NCBI GenBank assembly: GCA_916610825.1
Contig: OU744452.1
Coordinates: 9,828,021-9,892,020 of the forward strand
Length of the DNA stretch: 64,000 nt
Source: Haliclystus octoradiatus
Taxonomy: Eukaryota > Cnidaria > Staurozoa > Stauromedusae > Haliclystidae
Direction of reading: 5' to 3'
The notes below the pieces were generated by a model, which did no database searches, was not told the origin of the DNA, and saw only the letters and a list, made by a program, of their open reading frames with translations. This document shows positions 27,901 to 42,900 of the stretch, piece after piece (position 1 is the stretch's first letter; each line of letters begins with the position of its first letter). The position numbers and the translations under genes were made by a program.

Positions 27901-30900
27901 TGAAAAACCAAGTACTATAACTGATCAACCGACCACTGTTGCTGATAATACCACTACAGAAACACCATCTACCACTTATGTTCCCACTACAACCGAAAAG
28001 CCAAGCACTGTAACTGATCAACCAACCACCTTTGCTGACAACACCACTACCGAAACACTTTCTACCTCCTCCGCTCCAACAACAACAGAGAAGCCAAGCA
28101 CTGTTACTGATCAACCAACCACGATTGCTGATAACACCACTACAGAAACACCATCTACTACATTAGCTCCAACAACAACAGAGAAGCCTAGCACAATAAC
28201 TGATCAACCAACCACTGTTGCTGATAACACCACTACCGAAACACCTTCTACCACGTATATTCCAACTACAACCGAACAACCAAGCACTGTAACTGATCAA
28301 CCGACCACTGTTGCTGATAACACCACTACAGAAACACCATCTACCACGTATGCTCCATCTACAACTGAAAAACCAAGTACTATAACTGATCAACCGACCA
28401 GTGTTGCTGATAATACCACTACAGAAACACCATCTACCACTTATGTTCCCACTACAACCGAAAAGCCAAGCACTGTAACTGATCAACCAACCACCTTTGC
28501 TGATAACACCACTACAGAAACACCATCTACTACATTAGCTCCAACAACAACAGAGAAGCCAAGCACTGTTACTGAAGAACCAACCACTATTGCTGATAAC
28601 ACCACTACCGAAACACCTTCTACCTCCTCCGGTCCAACAACAACAGAGAAGCCAAGCACTATAACTGATCAACCAACCACTATTGCTGATAACACCACTA
28701 CAGAAACACCATCTACCACGTATGCTCCATCTACAACTGAAAAACCAAGTACTATAACTGATCAACCGACCACTGTTGCTGATAACACCACTACAGAAAC
28801 ACCATCTACTACATTAGCTCCAACAACAACAGAGAAGCCAAGCACTGTAACTGATCAACCAACCACCTTTGCTGACAACACCACTACAGAAACACCATCT
28901 ACTACATTAGCTCCAACATCAACAGAGAAGCCAAGCACTGTTACTGAAGAACCAACCACTATTGCTGATAACACCACTACCGAAACACCTTCTACCTCCT
29001 CCAGTCCAACAACAACAGAGAAGCCAAGCACTATAACTGATCAACCAACCACTATTGCTGATAACACCACTACAGAAACACCATCTACCACGTATGCTCC
29101 ATATTCAACTGAAAAACCAAGTACTATAACTGATCAACCGACCATTGTTGCTGATAACACCACTACAGAAACACCATCTACTACATTAGCTCCAACAACA
29201 ACAGAGAAGCCAAGCACTGTAACTGATCAACTAACCACTATTGCTGATAACACCACTAGCGAAACACCTTCTACGTCATCAGCTCCAACAACAACAGAAA
29301 AGCCAAGCACTATTACTGATCAACCAACCACGATTGCTGATAACACCACTACAGAAACACCATCTACCACGTATGTTCCCACTACAACCGAAAAGCCAAG
29401 CACTGTAACTGATCAACCAACCACCTTTGCTGACAACACCACTACCGAAACACCTTCTACCTCCTCCGCTCCAACAACAACAGAGAAGCCAAGCACTGTT
29501 ACTGATCAACCAACCACGATTGCTGATAACACCACTACAGAAACACCATCTACTACATTAGCTCCAACAACAACAGAGAAGCCAAGCACTATAACTGATC
29601 AACCAACCAATGTTGCTGATAACACCACTACCGAAACACCTTCTACCACGTATATTCCAACTACAACCGAACAACCAAGCACTGTAACTGATCAACCGAT
29701 CACTGTTGCTGATAACACCACTACAGAAACACCATCTACTACATTAGCTCCAACAACAACAGAGAAGCCAAGCACTGTTACTGAAGAACCAACCACTATT
29801 GCTGATAACACCACTACCAAAACACCTTCTACCTCCTCCGGTCCAACAACAACAGAGAAGCCAAGCACTATAACTGATCAACCAACCACGATTGCTGATA
29901 ACACCACTACCGCAGCACCTTCTACTACATTAGCTCCAACAACAACAGAGAAGCCAAGCACTGTAACTGATCAACTGACCACTGTTGCTGATAACACCAC
30001 TACAGAAACACAATCTACTACATTAGCTCCAACAACAACAGAGAAGCCAAGCACTGTAACTGATCAACCAACCACTATTGCTGATAACACCACTAGCGAA
30101 ACACCTTCTACCTCCTCCGGTCCAACAACAACAGAGAAGCCAAGCACTATAACTGATCAACCAACCACTATTGCTGATATCACCACTACAGAAACACCAT
30201 CTACCACGTATGCTCCATCTACAACTGAAAAACCAAGTACTATAACTGATCAACCGACCACTGTTGCTGATAATACCACTACAGAAACACCATCTACCAC
30301 TTATGTTCCCACTACAACCGAAAAGCCAAGCACTGTAACTTATCAACCAACCACCTTTGCTGACAACACCACTACCGAAACACTTTCTACCTCCTCCGCT
30401 CCAACAACAACAGAGAAGCCAAGCACTGTTACTGAAGAACCAACCACTATTGCTGGTAACACCACTACCGAAACACCTTCTACCTCCTCCGGTCAAACAA
30501 CAACAGAGAAGCCAAGCACTATAACTGATCAACCAACCACTATTGCTGATAACACCACTACAGAAACACCATCTACCACGTATGCTCCATCTACAACTGA
30601 AAAACCAAGTACTATAACTGATCAACCGACCACTGTTGCTGATAACACCACTACAGAAACACCATCTACTACATTAGCTCCAACAACAACAGAGAAGCCA
30701 AGCACTGTAACTTATCAACCAACAACTATTGCTGATAACACCACTAGCGAAACACCTTCTACGTCATCAGCTCCAACAACAACAGAAAAGCCAAGCACTG
30801 TAACTGATCAACCAACCACTGTTGCTGATAACACCACTACCGCAGCACCTTCTACTACATTAGCTCCAACAACAACAGAGAAGCCAAGCACTGTAACTGA

Positions 30901-33900
30901 TCAACTGACCACTGTTGCTGATAACACCACTACAGAAACACCATCTACTACATTAGCTCCAACAACAACAGAGAAGCCAAGCACTGTAACTGATCAACCA
31001 ACCACTATTGCTGATAACACCACTAGCGAAACACCTTCTACCTCCTCCGGTCCAACAACAACAGAGAAGCCAAGCACTATAACTGATCAACCAACCACTA
31101 TTGCTGATATCACCACTACAGAAACACCATCTACCACGTATGCTCCATCTACAACTGAAAAACCAAGTACTATAACTGATCAACCGACCACTGTTGCTGA
31201 TAATACCACTACAGAAACACCATCTACCACTTATGTTCCCACTACAACCGAAAAGCCAAGCACTGTAACTGATCAACCAACCACCTTTGCTGACAACACC
31301 ACTACCGAAACACCTTCTACCTCCTCCGCTCCAACAACAACAGAGAAGCCAAGCACTGTTACTGATCAACCAACCACGATTGCTGATAACACCACTACAG
31401 AAACACCATCTACTACATTAGCTCCAACAACAACAGAGAAGCCAAGCACTATAACTGATCAACCAACCACTGTTGCTGATAACACCACTACCGAAACACC
31501 TTCTACCACGTATATTCCAACTACAACCGAACAACCAAGCACTGTAACTGATCAACCGATCACTGTTGCTGATAACACCACTACAGAAACACCATCTACT
31601 ACATTAGCTCCAACAACAACAGAGAAGCCAAGCACTGTTACTGAAGAACCAACCACTATTGCTGATAACACCACTACCGAAACACCTTCTACCTCCTCCG
31701 GTCCAACAACAACAGAGAAGCCAAGCACTATAACTGATCAACCAACCACGATTGCTGATAACACCACTACCGCAGCACCTTCTACTACATTAGCTCCAAC
31801 AACAACAGAGAAGCCAAGCACTGTAACTGATCAACTGACCACTGTTGCTGATAACACCACTACAGAAACACAATCTACTACATTAGCTCCAACAACAACA
31901 GAGAAGCCAAGCACTGTAACTGATCAACCAACCACTATTGCTGATAACACCACTAGCGAAACACCTTCTACCTCCTCCGGTCCAACAACAACAGAGAAGC
32001 CAAGCACTATAACTGATCAACCAACCACTATTGCTGATATCACCACTACAGAAACACCATCTACCACGTATGCTCCATCTACAACTGAAAAACCAAGTAC
32101 TATAACTGATCAACCGACCACTGTTGCTGATAATACCACTACAGAAACACCATCTACCACTTATGTTCCCACTACAACCGAAAAGCCAAGCACTGTAACT
32201 GATCAACCAACCACCTTTGCTGACAACACCACTACCGAAACACTTTCTACCTCCTCCGCTCCAACAACAACAGAGAAGCCAAGCACTGTTACTGAAGAAC
32301 CAACCACTATTGCTGGTAACACCACTACCGAAACACCTTCTACCTCCTCCGGTCAAACAACAACAGAGAAGCCAAGCACTATAACTGATCAACCAACCAC
32401 TATTGCTGATAACACCACTACAGAAACACCATCTACCACGTATGCTCCATCTACAACTGAAAAACCAAGTACTATAACTGATCAACCGACCACTGTTGCT
32501 GATAACACCACTACAGAAACACCATCTACTACATTAGCTCCAACAACAACAGAGAAGCCAAGCACTGTAACTTATCAACCAACAACTATTGCTGATAACA
32601 CCACTAGCGAAACACCTTCTACGTCATCAGCTCCAACAACAACAGAAAAGCCAAGCACTATAACTGATCAACCAACCACGATTGCTGATAACACCACTAC
32701 CGCAGCACCTTCTACTACATTAGCTCCAACAACAACAGAGAAGCCAAGCACTGTAACTGATCAACTGACCACTGTTGCTGATAACACCACTACAGAAACA
32801 CCATCTACTACATTAGCTCCAACAACAACAGAGAAGCCAAGCACTGTAACTGATCAACCAACCACTATTGCTGATAACACCACTAGCGAAACACCTTCTA
32901 CCTCCTCCGGTCCAACAACAACAGAGAAGCCAAGCACTATAACTGATCAACCAACCACTATTGCTGATATCACCACTACAGAAACACCATCTACCACGTA
33001 TGCTCCATCTACAACTGAAAAACCAAGTACTATAACTGATCAACCGACCACTGTTGCTGATAATACCACTACAGAAACACCATCTACCACTTATGTTCCC
33101 ACTACAACCGAAAAGCCAAGCACTGTAACTGATCAACCAACCACCTTTGCTGACAACACCACTACCGAAACACCTTCTACCTCCTCCGCTCCAACAACAA
33201 CAGAGAAGCCAAGCACTGTTACTGATCAACCAACCACGATTGCTGATAACACCACTACAGAAACACCATCTACTACATTAGCTCCAACAACAACAGAGAA
33301 GCCAAGCACTATAACTGATCAACCAACCACTGTTGCTGATAACACCACTACCGAAACACCTTCTACCACGTATATTCCAACTACAACCGAACAACCAAGC
33401 ACTGTAACTGATCAACCGATCACTGTTGCTGATAACACCACTACAGAAACACCATCTACTACATTAGCTCCAACAACAACAGAGAAGCCAAGCACTGTTA
33501 CTGAAGAACCAACCACTATTGCTGATAACACCACTACCAAAACACCTTCTACCTCCTCCGGTCCAACAACAACAGAGAAGCCAAGCACTATAACTGATCA
33601 ACCAACCACGATTGCTGATAACACCACTACCGCAGCACCTTCTACTACATTAGCTCCAACAACAACAGAGAAGCCAAGCACTGTAACTGATCAACTGACC
33701 ACTGTTGCTGATAACACCACTACAGAAACACCATCTACTACATTAGCTCCAACAACAACCGAAAAGCCAAGCACTGTAACTGATCAACCAACCACCTTTG
33801 CTGACAACACCACTACCGAAACACCTTCTACCTCCTCCGCTCCAACAACAACAGAGAAGCCAAGCACTGTTACTGAAGAACCAACCACTATTGCTGGTAA

Positions 33901-36900
33901 CACCACTACCGAAACACCTTCTACCTCCTCCGGTCAAACAACAACAGAGAAGCCAAGCACTATAACTGATCAACCAACCACTATTGCTGATAACACCACT
34001 ACAGAAACACCATCTACCACGTATGCTCCATCTACAACTGAAAAACCAAGTACTATAACTGATCAACCGACCACTGTTGCTGATAACACCACTACAGAAA
34101 CACCATCTACTACATTAGCTCCAACAACAACAGAGAAGCCAAGCACTGTAACTTATCAACCAACAACTATTGCTGATAACACCACTAGCGAAACACCTTC
34201 TACGTCATCAGCTCCAACAACAACAGAAAAGCCAAGCACTATAACTGATCAACCAACCACGATTGCTGATAACACCACTACCGCAGCACCTTCTACTACA
34301 TTAGCTCCAACAACAACAGAGAAGCCAAGCACTGTAACTGATCAACTGACCACTGTTGCTGATAACACCACTACAGAAACACCATCTACTACATTAGCTC
34401 CAACAACAACAGAGAAGCCAAGCACTGTAACTGATCAACCAACCACTATTGCTGATAACACCACTAGCGAAACACCTTCTACCTCCTCCGGTCCAACAAC
34501 AACAGAGAAGCCAAGCACTATAACTGATCAACCAACCACTATTGCTGATATCACCACTACAGAAACACCATCTACCACGTATGCTCCATCTACAACTGAA
34601 AAACCAAGTACTATAACTGATCAACCGACCACTGTTGCTGATAATACCACTACAGAAACACCATCTACCACTTATGTTCCCACTACAACCGAAAAGCCAA
34701 GCACTGTAACTGATCAACCAACCACCTTTGCTGACAACACCACTACCGAAACACCTTCTACCTCCTCCGCTCCAACAACAACAGAGAAGCCAAGCACTGT
34801 TACTGATCAACCAACCACGATTGCTGATAACACCACTACAGAAACACCATCTACTACATTAGCTCCAACAACAACAGAGAAGCCAAGCACTATAACTGAT
34901 CAACCAACCACTGTTGCTGATAACACCACTACCGAAACACCTTCTACCACGTATATTCCAACTACAACCGAACAACCAAGCACTGTAACTGATCAACCGA
35001 TCACTGTTGCTGATAACACCACTACAGAAACACCATCTACTACATTAGCTCCAACAACAACAGAGAAGCCAAGCACTGTTACTGAAGAACCAACCACTAT
35101 TGCTGATAACACCACTACCAAAACACCTTCTACCTCCTCCGGTCCAACAACAACAGAGAAGCCAAGCACTATAACTGATCAACCAACCACGATTGCTGAT
35201 AACACCACTACCGCAGCACCTTCTACTACATTAGCTCCAACAACAACAGAGAAGCCAAGCACTGTAACTGATCAACTGACCACTGTTGCTGATAACACCA
35301 CTACAGAAACACCATCTACTACATTAGCTCCAACAACAACCGAAAAGCCAAGCACTGTAACTGATCAACCAACCACCTTTGCTGACAACACCACTACCGA
35401 AACACTTTCTACCTCCTCCGCTCCAACAACAACAGAGAAGCCAAGCACTGTTACTGAAGAACCAACCACTATTGCTGGTAACACCACTACCGAAACACCT
35501 TCTACCTCCTCCGGTCAAACAACAACAGAGAAGCCAAGCACTATAACTGATCAACCAACCACTATTGCTGATAACACCACTACAGAAACACCATCTACCA
35601 CGTATGCTCCATCTACAACTGAAAAACCAAGTACTATAACTGATCAACCGACCACTGTTGCTGATAACACCACTACAGAAACACCATCTACTACATTAGC
35701 TCCAACAACAACAGAGAAGCCAAGCACTGTAACTTATCAACCAACAACTATTGCTGATAACACCACTAGCGAAACACCTTCTACGTCATCAGCTCCAACA
35801 ACAACAGAAAAGCCAAGCACTATAACTGATCAACCAACCACGATTGCTGATAACACCACTACCGCAGCACCTTCTACTACATTAGCTCCAACAACAACAG
35901 AGAAGCCAAGCACTGTAACTGATCAACTGACCACTGTTGCTGATAACACCACTACAGAAACACCATCTACTACATTAGCTCCAACAACAACAGAGAAGCC
36001 AAGCACTGTAACTGATCAACCAACCACTATTGCTGATAACACCACTAGCGAAACACCTTCTACCTCCTCCGGTCCAACAACAACAGAGAAGCCAAGCACT
36101 ATAACTGATCAACCAACCACTATTGCTGATATCACCACTACAGAAACACCATCTACCACGTATGCTCCATCTACAACTGAAAAACCAAGTACTATAACTG
36201 ATCAACCGACCACTGTTGCTGATAATACCACTACAGAAACACCATCTACCACTTATGTTCCCACTACAACCGAAAAGCCAAGCACTGTAACTGATCAACC
36301 AACCACCTTTGCTGACAACACCACTACCGAAACACCTTCTACCTCCTCCGCTCCAACAACAACAGAGAAGCCAAGCACTGTTACTGATCAACCAACCACG
36401 ATTGCTGATAACACCACTACAGAAACACCATCTACTACATTAGCTCCAACAACAACAGAGAAGCCAAGCACTATAACTGATCAACCAACCACTATTGCTG
36501 ATAACACCACTACCGAAACACCTTCTACCACGTATATTCCAACTACAACCGAACAACCAAGCACTGTAACTGATCAACCGATCACTGTTGCTGATAACAC
36601 CACTACAGAAACACCATCTACTACATTAGCTCCAACAACAACAGAGAAGCCAAGCACTGTTACTGAAGAACCAACCACTATTGCTGATAACACCACTACC
36701 GAAACACCTTCTACCTCCTCCGGTCCAACAACAACAGAGAAGCCAAGCACTATAACTGATCAACCAACCACGATTGCTGATAACACCACTACCGCAGCAC
36801 CTTCTACTACATTAGCTCCAACAACAACAGAGAAGCCAAGCACTGTAACTGATCAACCAACCACTATTGCTGATAACACCACTAGCGAAACACCTTCTAC

Positions 36901-39900
36901 CTCCTCCGGTCCAACAACAACAGAGAAGCCAAGCACTATAACTGATCAACCAACCACTATTGCTGATATCACCACTACAGAAACACCATCTACCACGTAT
37001 GCTCCATCTACAACTGAAAAACCAAGTACTATAACTGATCAACCGACCACTGTTGCTGATAACACCACTACCGAAACACCTTCTACCTCCTCCGGTCCAA
37101 CAACAACAGAGAAGCCAAGCACTGTTACTGAAGAACCAACCACTATTGCTGATAACACCACTACCGAAACACCTTTTACCTCCTCCGCTCCAACAACAAC
37201 AGAGAAGCCAAGCACTGTAACTGATCAACCAACCACTATTGCTGATAACACCACTACAGAAACACAATCTACTACATTAGCTCCAACAACAACAGAGAAG
37301 CCAAGCACTGTAACTGATCAACCAACCACTATTGCTGATAACACCACTAGCGAAACACCTTCTACCTCCTCCGGTCCAACAACAACAGAGAAGCCAAGCA
37401 CTATAACTGATCAACCAACCACTATTGCTGATATCACCACTACAGAAACACCATCTACCACGTATGCTCCATCTACAACTGAAAAACCAAGTACTATAAC
37501 TGATCAACCGACCACTGTTGCTGATAATACCACTACAGAAACACCATCTACCACTTATGTTCCCACTACAACCGAAAAGCCAAGCACTGTAACTGATCAA
37601 CCAACCACCTTTGCTGACAACACCACTACCGAAACACTTTCTACCTCCTCCGCTCCAACAACAACAGAGAAGCCAAGCACTGTTACTGAAGAACCAACCA
37701 CTATTGCTGATAACACCACTACCGAAACACCTTCTACCTCCTCCGGTCAAACAACAACAGAGAAGCCAAGCACTATAACTGATCAACCAACCACTATTGC
37801 TGATAACACCACTACAGAAACACCATCTACCACGTATGCTCCATCTACAACTGAAAAACCAAGTACTATAACTGATCAACCGACCACTGTTGCTGATAAC
37901 ACCACTACAGAAACACCATCTACTACATTAGCTCCAACAACAACAGAGAAGCCAAGCACTGTAACTTATCAACCAACAACTATTGCTGATAACACCACTA
38001 GCGAAACACCTTCTACGTCATCAGCTCCAACAACAACAGAAAAGCCAAGCACTATAACTGATCAACCAACCACGATTGCTGATAACACCACTACCGCAGC
38101 ACCTTCTACTACATTAGCTCCAACAACAACAGAGAAGCCAAGCACTGTAACTGATCAACTGACCACTGTTGCTGATAACACCACTACAGAAACACCATCT
38201 ACTACATTAGCTCCAACAACAACAGAGAAGCCAAGCACTGTAACTGATCAACCAACCACTATTGCTGATAACACCACTAGCGAAACACCTTCTACCTCCT
38301 CCGGTCCAACAACAACAGAGAAGCCAAGCACTATAACTGATCAACCAACCACTATTGCTGATATCACCACTACAGAAACACCATCTACCACGTATGCTCC
38401 ATCTACAACTGAAAAACCAAGTACTATAACTGATCAACCGACCACTGTTGCTGATAATACCACTACAGAAACACCATCTACCACTTATGTTCCAACTACA
38501 ACCGAAAAGCCAAGCACTGTAACTGATCAACCAACCACCTTTGCTGACAACACCACTACCGAAACACCTTCTACCTCCTCCGCTCCAACAACAACAGAGA
38601 AGCCAAGCACTGTTACTGATCAACCAACCACGATTGCTGATAACACCACTACAGAAACACCATCTACTACATTAGCTCCAACAACAACAGAGAAGCCAAG
38701 CACTATAACTGATCAACCAACCACTGTTGCTGATAACACCACTACCGAAACACCTTCTACCACGTATATTCCAACTACAACCGAACAACCAAGCACTGTA
38801 ACTGATCAACCGATCACTGTTGCTGATAACACCACTACAGAAACACCATCTACTACATTAGCTCCAACAACAACAGAGAAGCCAAGCACTGTTACTGAAG
38901 AACCAACCACTATTGCTGATAACACCACTACCAAAACACCTTCTACCTCCTCCGGTCCAACAACAACAGAGAAGCCAAGCACTATAACTGATCAACCAAC
39001 CACGATTGCTGATAACACCACTACCGCAGCACCTTCTACTACATTAGCTCCAACAACAACAGAGAAGCCAAGCACTGTAACTGATCAACTGACCACTGTT
39101 GCTGATAACACCACTACAGAAACACCATCTACTACATTAGCTCCAACAACAACCGAAAAGCCAAGCACTGTAACTGATCAACCAACCACCTTTGCTGACA
39201 ACACCACTACCGAAACACCTTCTACCTCCTCCGCTCCAACAACAACAGAGAAGCCAAGCACTGTTACTGAAGAACCAACCACTATTGCTGGTAACACCAC
39301 TACCGAAACACCTTCTACCTCCTCCGGTCAAACAACAACAGAGAAGCCAAGCACTATAACTGATCAACCAACCACTATTGCTGATAACACCACTACAGAA
39401 ACACCATCTACCACGTATGCTCCATCTACAACTGAAAAACCAAGTACTATAACTGATCAACCGACCACTGTTGCTGATAACACCACTACAGAAACACCAT
39501 CTACTACATTAGCTCCAACAACAACAGAGAAGCCAAGCACTGTAACTTATCAACCAACAACTATTGCTGATAACACCACTAGCGAAACACCTTCTACGTC
39601 ATCAGCTCCAACAACAACAGAAAAGCCAAGCACTATAACTGATCAACCAACCACGATTGCTGATAACACCACTACCGCAGCACCTTCTACTACATTAGCT
39701 CCAACAACAACAGAGAAGCCAAGCACTGTAACTGATCAACTGACCACTGTTGCTGATAACACCACTACAGAAACACCATCTACTACATTAGCTCCAACAA
39801 CAACAGAGAAGCCAAGCACTGTAACTGATCAACCAACCACTATTGCTGATAACACCACTAGCGAAACACCTTCTACCTCATCAGCTCCAACAACAACAGA

Positions 39901-42900
39901 GAAGCCAAGCACTATAACTGATCAACCAACCACTATTGCTGATATCACCACTACAGAAACACCATCTACCACGTATGCTCCATCTACAACTGAAAAACCA
40001 AGTACTATAACTGATCAACCGACCACTGTTGCTGATAATACCACTACAGAAACACCATCTACCACTTATGTTCCCACTACAACCGAAAAGCCAAGCACTG
40101 TAACTGATCAACCAACCACCTTTGCTGACAACACCACTACCGAAACACCTTCTACCTCCTCCGCTCCAACAACAACAGAGAAGCCAAGCACTGTTACTGA
40201 TCAACCAACCACGATTGCTGATAACACCACTACAGAAACACCATCTACTACATTAGCTCCAACAACAACAGAGAAGCCAAGCACTATAACTGATCAACCA
40301 ACCACTATTGCTGATAACACCACTACCGAAACACCTTCTACCACGTATATTCCAACTACAACCGAACAACCAAGCACTGTAACTGATCAACCGATCACTG
40401 TTGCTGATAACACCACTACAGAAACACCATCTACTACATTAGCTCCAACAACAACAGAGAAGCCAAGCACTGTTACTGAAGAACCAACCACTATTGCTGA
40501 TAACACCACTACCGAAACACCTTCTACCTCCTCCGGTCCAACAACAACAGAGAAGCCAAGCACTATAACTGATCAACCAACCACGATTGCTGATAACACC
40601 ACTACCGCAGCACCTTCTACTACATTAGCTCCAACAACAACAGAGAAGCCAAGCACTGTAACTGATCAACCAACCACTATTGCTGATAACACCACTAGCG
40701 AAACACCTTCTACCTCCTCCGGTCCAACAACAACAGAGAAGCCAAGCACTATAACTGATCAACCGACCACTATTGCTGATATCACCACTACAGAAACACC
40801 ATCTACCACGTATGCTCCATCTACAACTGAAAAACCAAGTACTATAACTGATCAACCGACCACTGTTGCTGATAATACCACTACCGAAACACCTTCTACC
40901 TCCTCCGGTCCAACAACAACAGAGAAGCCAAGCACTGTTACTGAAGAACCAACCACTATTGCTGATAACACCACTACCGAAACACCTTTTACCTCCTCCG
41001 CTCCAACAACAACAGAGAAGCCAAGCACTGTTACTGATCAACCAACCACTATTGCTGATAACACCACTAGCGAAACACCTTCTACCTCATCAGCTCCAAC
41101 AACAACAGAAAAGCCAAGCACTGTAACTGATCAACCAACCACTATTGCTGATAACACCACTACAGAAACACCATCTACCACGTATGCTCCATCTACAACT
41201 GAAAAACCAAGTACTATAACTGATCAACCGACCACTGTTTCTGATAATACCACTACAAAAACACCATCAACAACAGAGAAGCCAAGCACTGTAACTGATC
41301 AACCAACCACTATTGCTGACAACACCACTAGCGAAGCACCTTCTACCTCATCAGCTCCAACAACAACAGAAAAGCCAAGCACTATTACTGATCAACCAAC
41401 TACGATTGCTGATAACACAACTAGCGAAACAACTTTTACCTCCTCCGCTCCAACAACAACAGAGAAGCCAAGCACTGTTACTGATCAACGAACCACTATT
41501 GCTGATAACACCACTAGCGAAACACCTTCTACCTCATCAGCTCCAACAACAACAGAAAAGCCAAGCACTATTACTGATCAACCAACCACGATTGCTGATA
41601 ACACTACTACAGAAACATCATCTACCATGTATGCTCCATCTACAACTGAAAAACCAAGTACTATAACTGATCAACCGACCACTGCTGCTGATAATACCAC
41701 TACAGAAACACCATCTACCACTAATGTTCCCACTACAACCGAAAAGCAAAGCACTGTAACTGATCAACCAACTACCTTTGCTGACAACACCACTACCGAA
41801 ACACCTTCTACCACGTATATTCCAACTACAACCGAACAACCAAGCACTGTAACTGATCAACCAACCACTATTGCTGATAACACCACTAGCGAAACACCTT
41901 CTACGTCATCAGCTCCAACAACAACAGAAAAGCCAAGCACTATTACTGATCAACCAACCACGATTGCTGATAACACCACTACAGAAACACCATCTACCAC
42001 GTATGTTCCCACTACAACCGAAAAGCCAAGCACTGTAACTGATCAACCAACCACCTTTGCTGACAACACCACTACCGAAACACCTTCTACCTCCTCCGCT
42101 CCAACAACAACAGAGAAGCCAAGCACTGTTACTGATCAACCAACCACTATTGCTGATAACACCACTACAGAAACACCATCTACTACATTAGCTCCAACAA
42201 CAACAGAGAAGCCAAGCACTATAACTGATCAACCAACCAATGTTGCTGATAACACCACTACCGAAACACCTTCTACCACGTATATTCCAACTACAACCGA
42301 ACAACCAAGCACTGTAACTGATCAACCGATCACTGTTGCTGATAACACCACTACAGAAACACCATCTACTACATTAGCTCCAACAACAACAGAGAAGCCA
42401 AGCACTGTTACTGAAGAACCAACCACTATTGCTGATAACACCACTACCGAAACACCTTCTACCTCCTCCGGTCCAACAACAACAGAGAAGCCAAGCACTA
42501 TAACTGATCAACCAACCACGATTGCTGATAACACCACTACCGCAGCACCTTCTACTACATTAGCTCCAACAACAACAGAGAAGCCAAGCACTGTAACTGA
42601 TCAACTGACCACTGTTGCTGATAACACCACTACAGAAACACAATCTACTACATTAGCTCCAACAACAACAGAGAAGCCAAGCACTGTAACTGATCAACCA
42701 ACCACTATTGCTGATAACACCACTAGCGAAACACCTTCTACCTCCTCCGGTCCAACAACAACAGAGAAGCCAAGCACTATAACTGATCAACCAACCACTA
42801 TTGCTGATATCACCACTACAGAAACACCATCTACCACGTATGCTCCATCTACAACTGAAAAACCAAGTACTATAACTGATCAACCGACCACTGTTGCTGA

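Larger units (their letters stand above)
17060..31666 (+). repeat. Left copy of a 14.6-kb near-identical segment (offset 29,352 bp)
   Basis: Unit order, length variants and private substitutions of this segment are reproduced at 46,412-61,018 with a constant offset of 29,352 bp. The offset equals 316 units minus 36 bp, which is exactly accounted for by three short units (-54) and six 32-aa units (+18) lying between. Only scattered single-base differences were noticed (for example CATTAGCTCC at 19,326 against CAATAGCTCC at 48,678; CACTCCC against AACTCCC near 21,440 and 50,792). The matching right copy starts immediately after the short unit at 46,337. Confidence 0.9.
21902..40687 (+). repeat. 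Middle higher-order array
   Basis: The Asp-Gln-Leu end unit reappears at 21,809-21,901 and recurs through about 39,757, with archetypal 10-unit runs and derivatives. From about 33.7 kb new markers spread through the blocks: Ala-Gly-Asn (GCTGGTAAC), SSGQ, Thr-Tyr-Gln-Pro-Thr (ACTTATCAACCAACA) and LAPTTTEK coded ACAACCGAAAAG. At about 36,830 and 40,640 the end unit has Asp-Gln-Pro instead of Asp-Gln-Leu and runs directly into diverged-type units. Confidence 0.8.
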
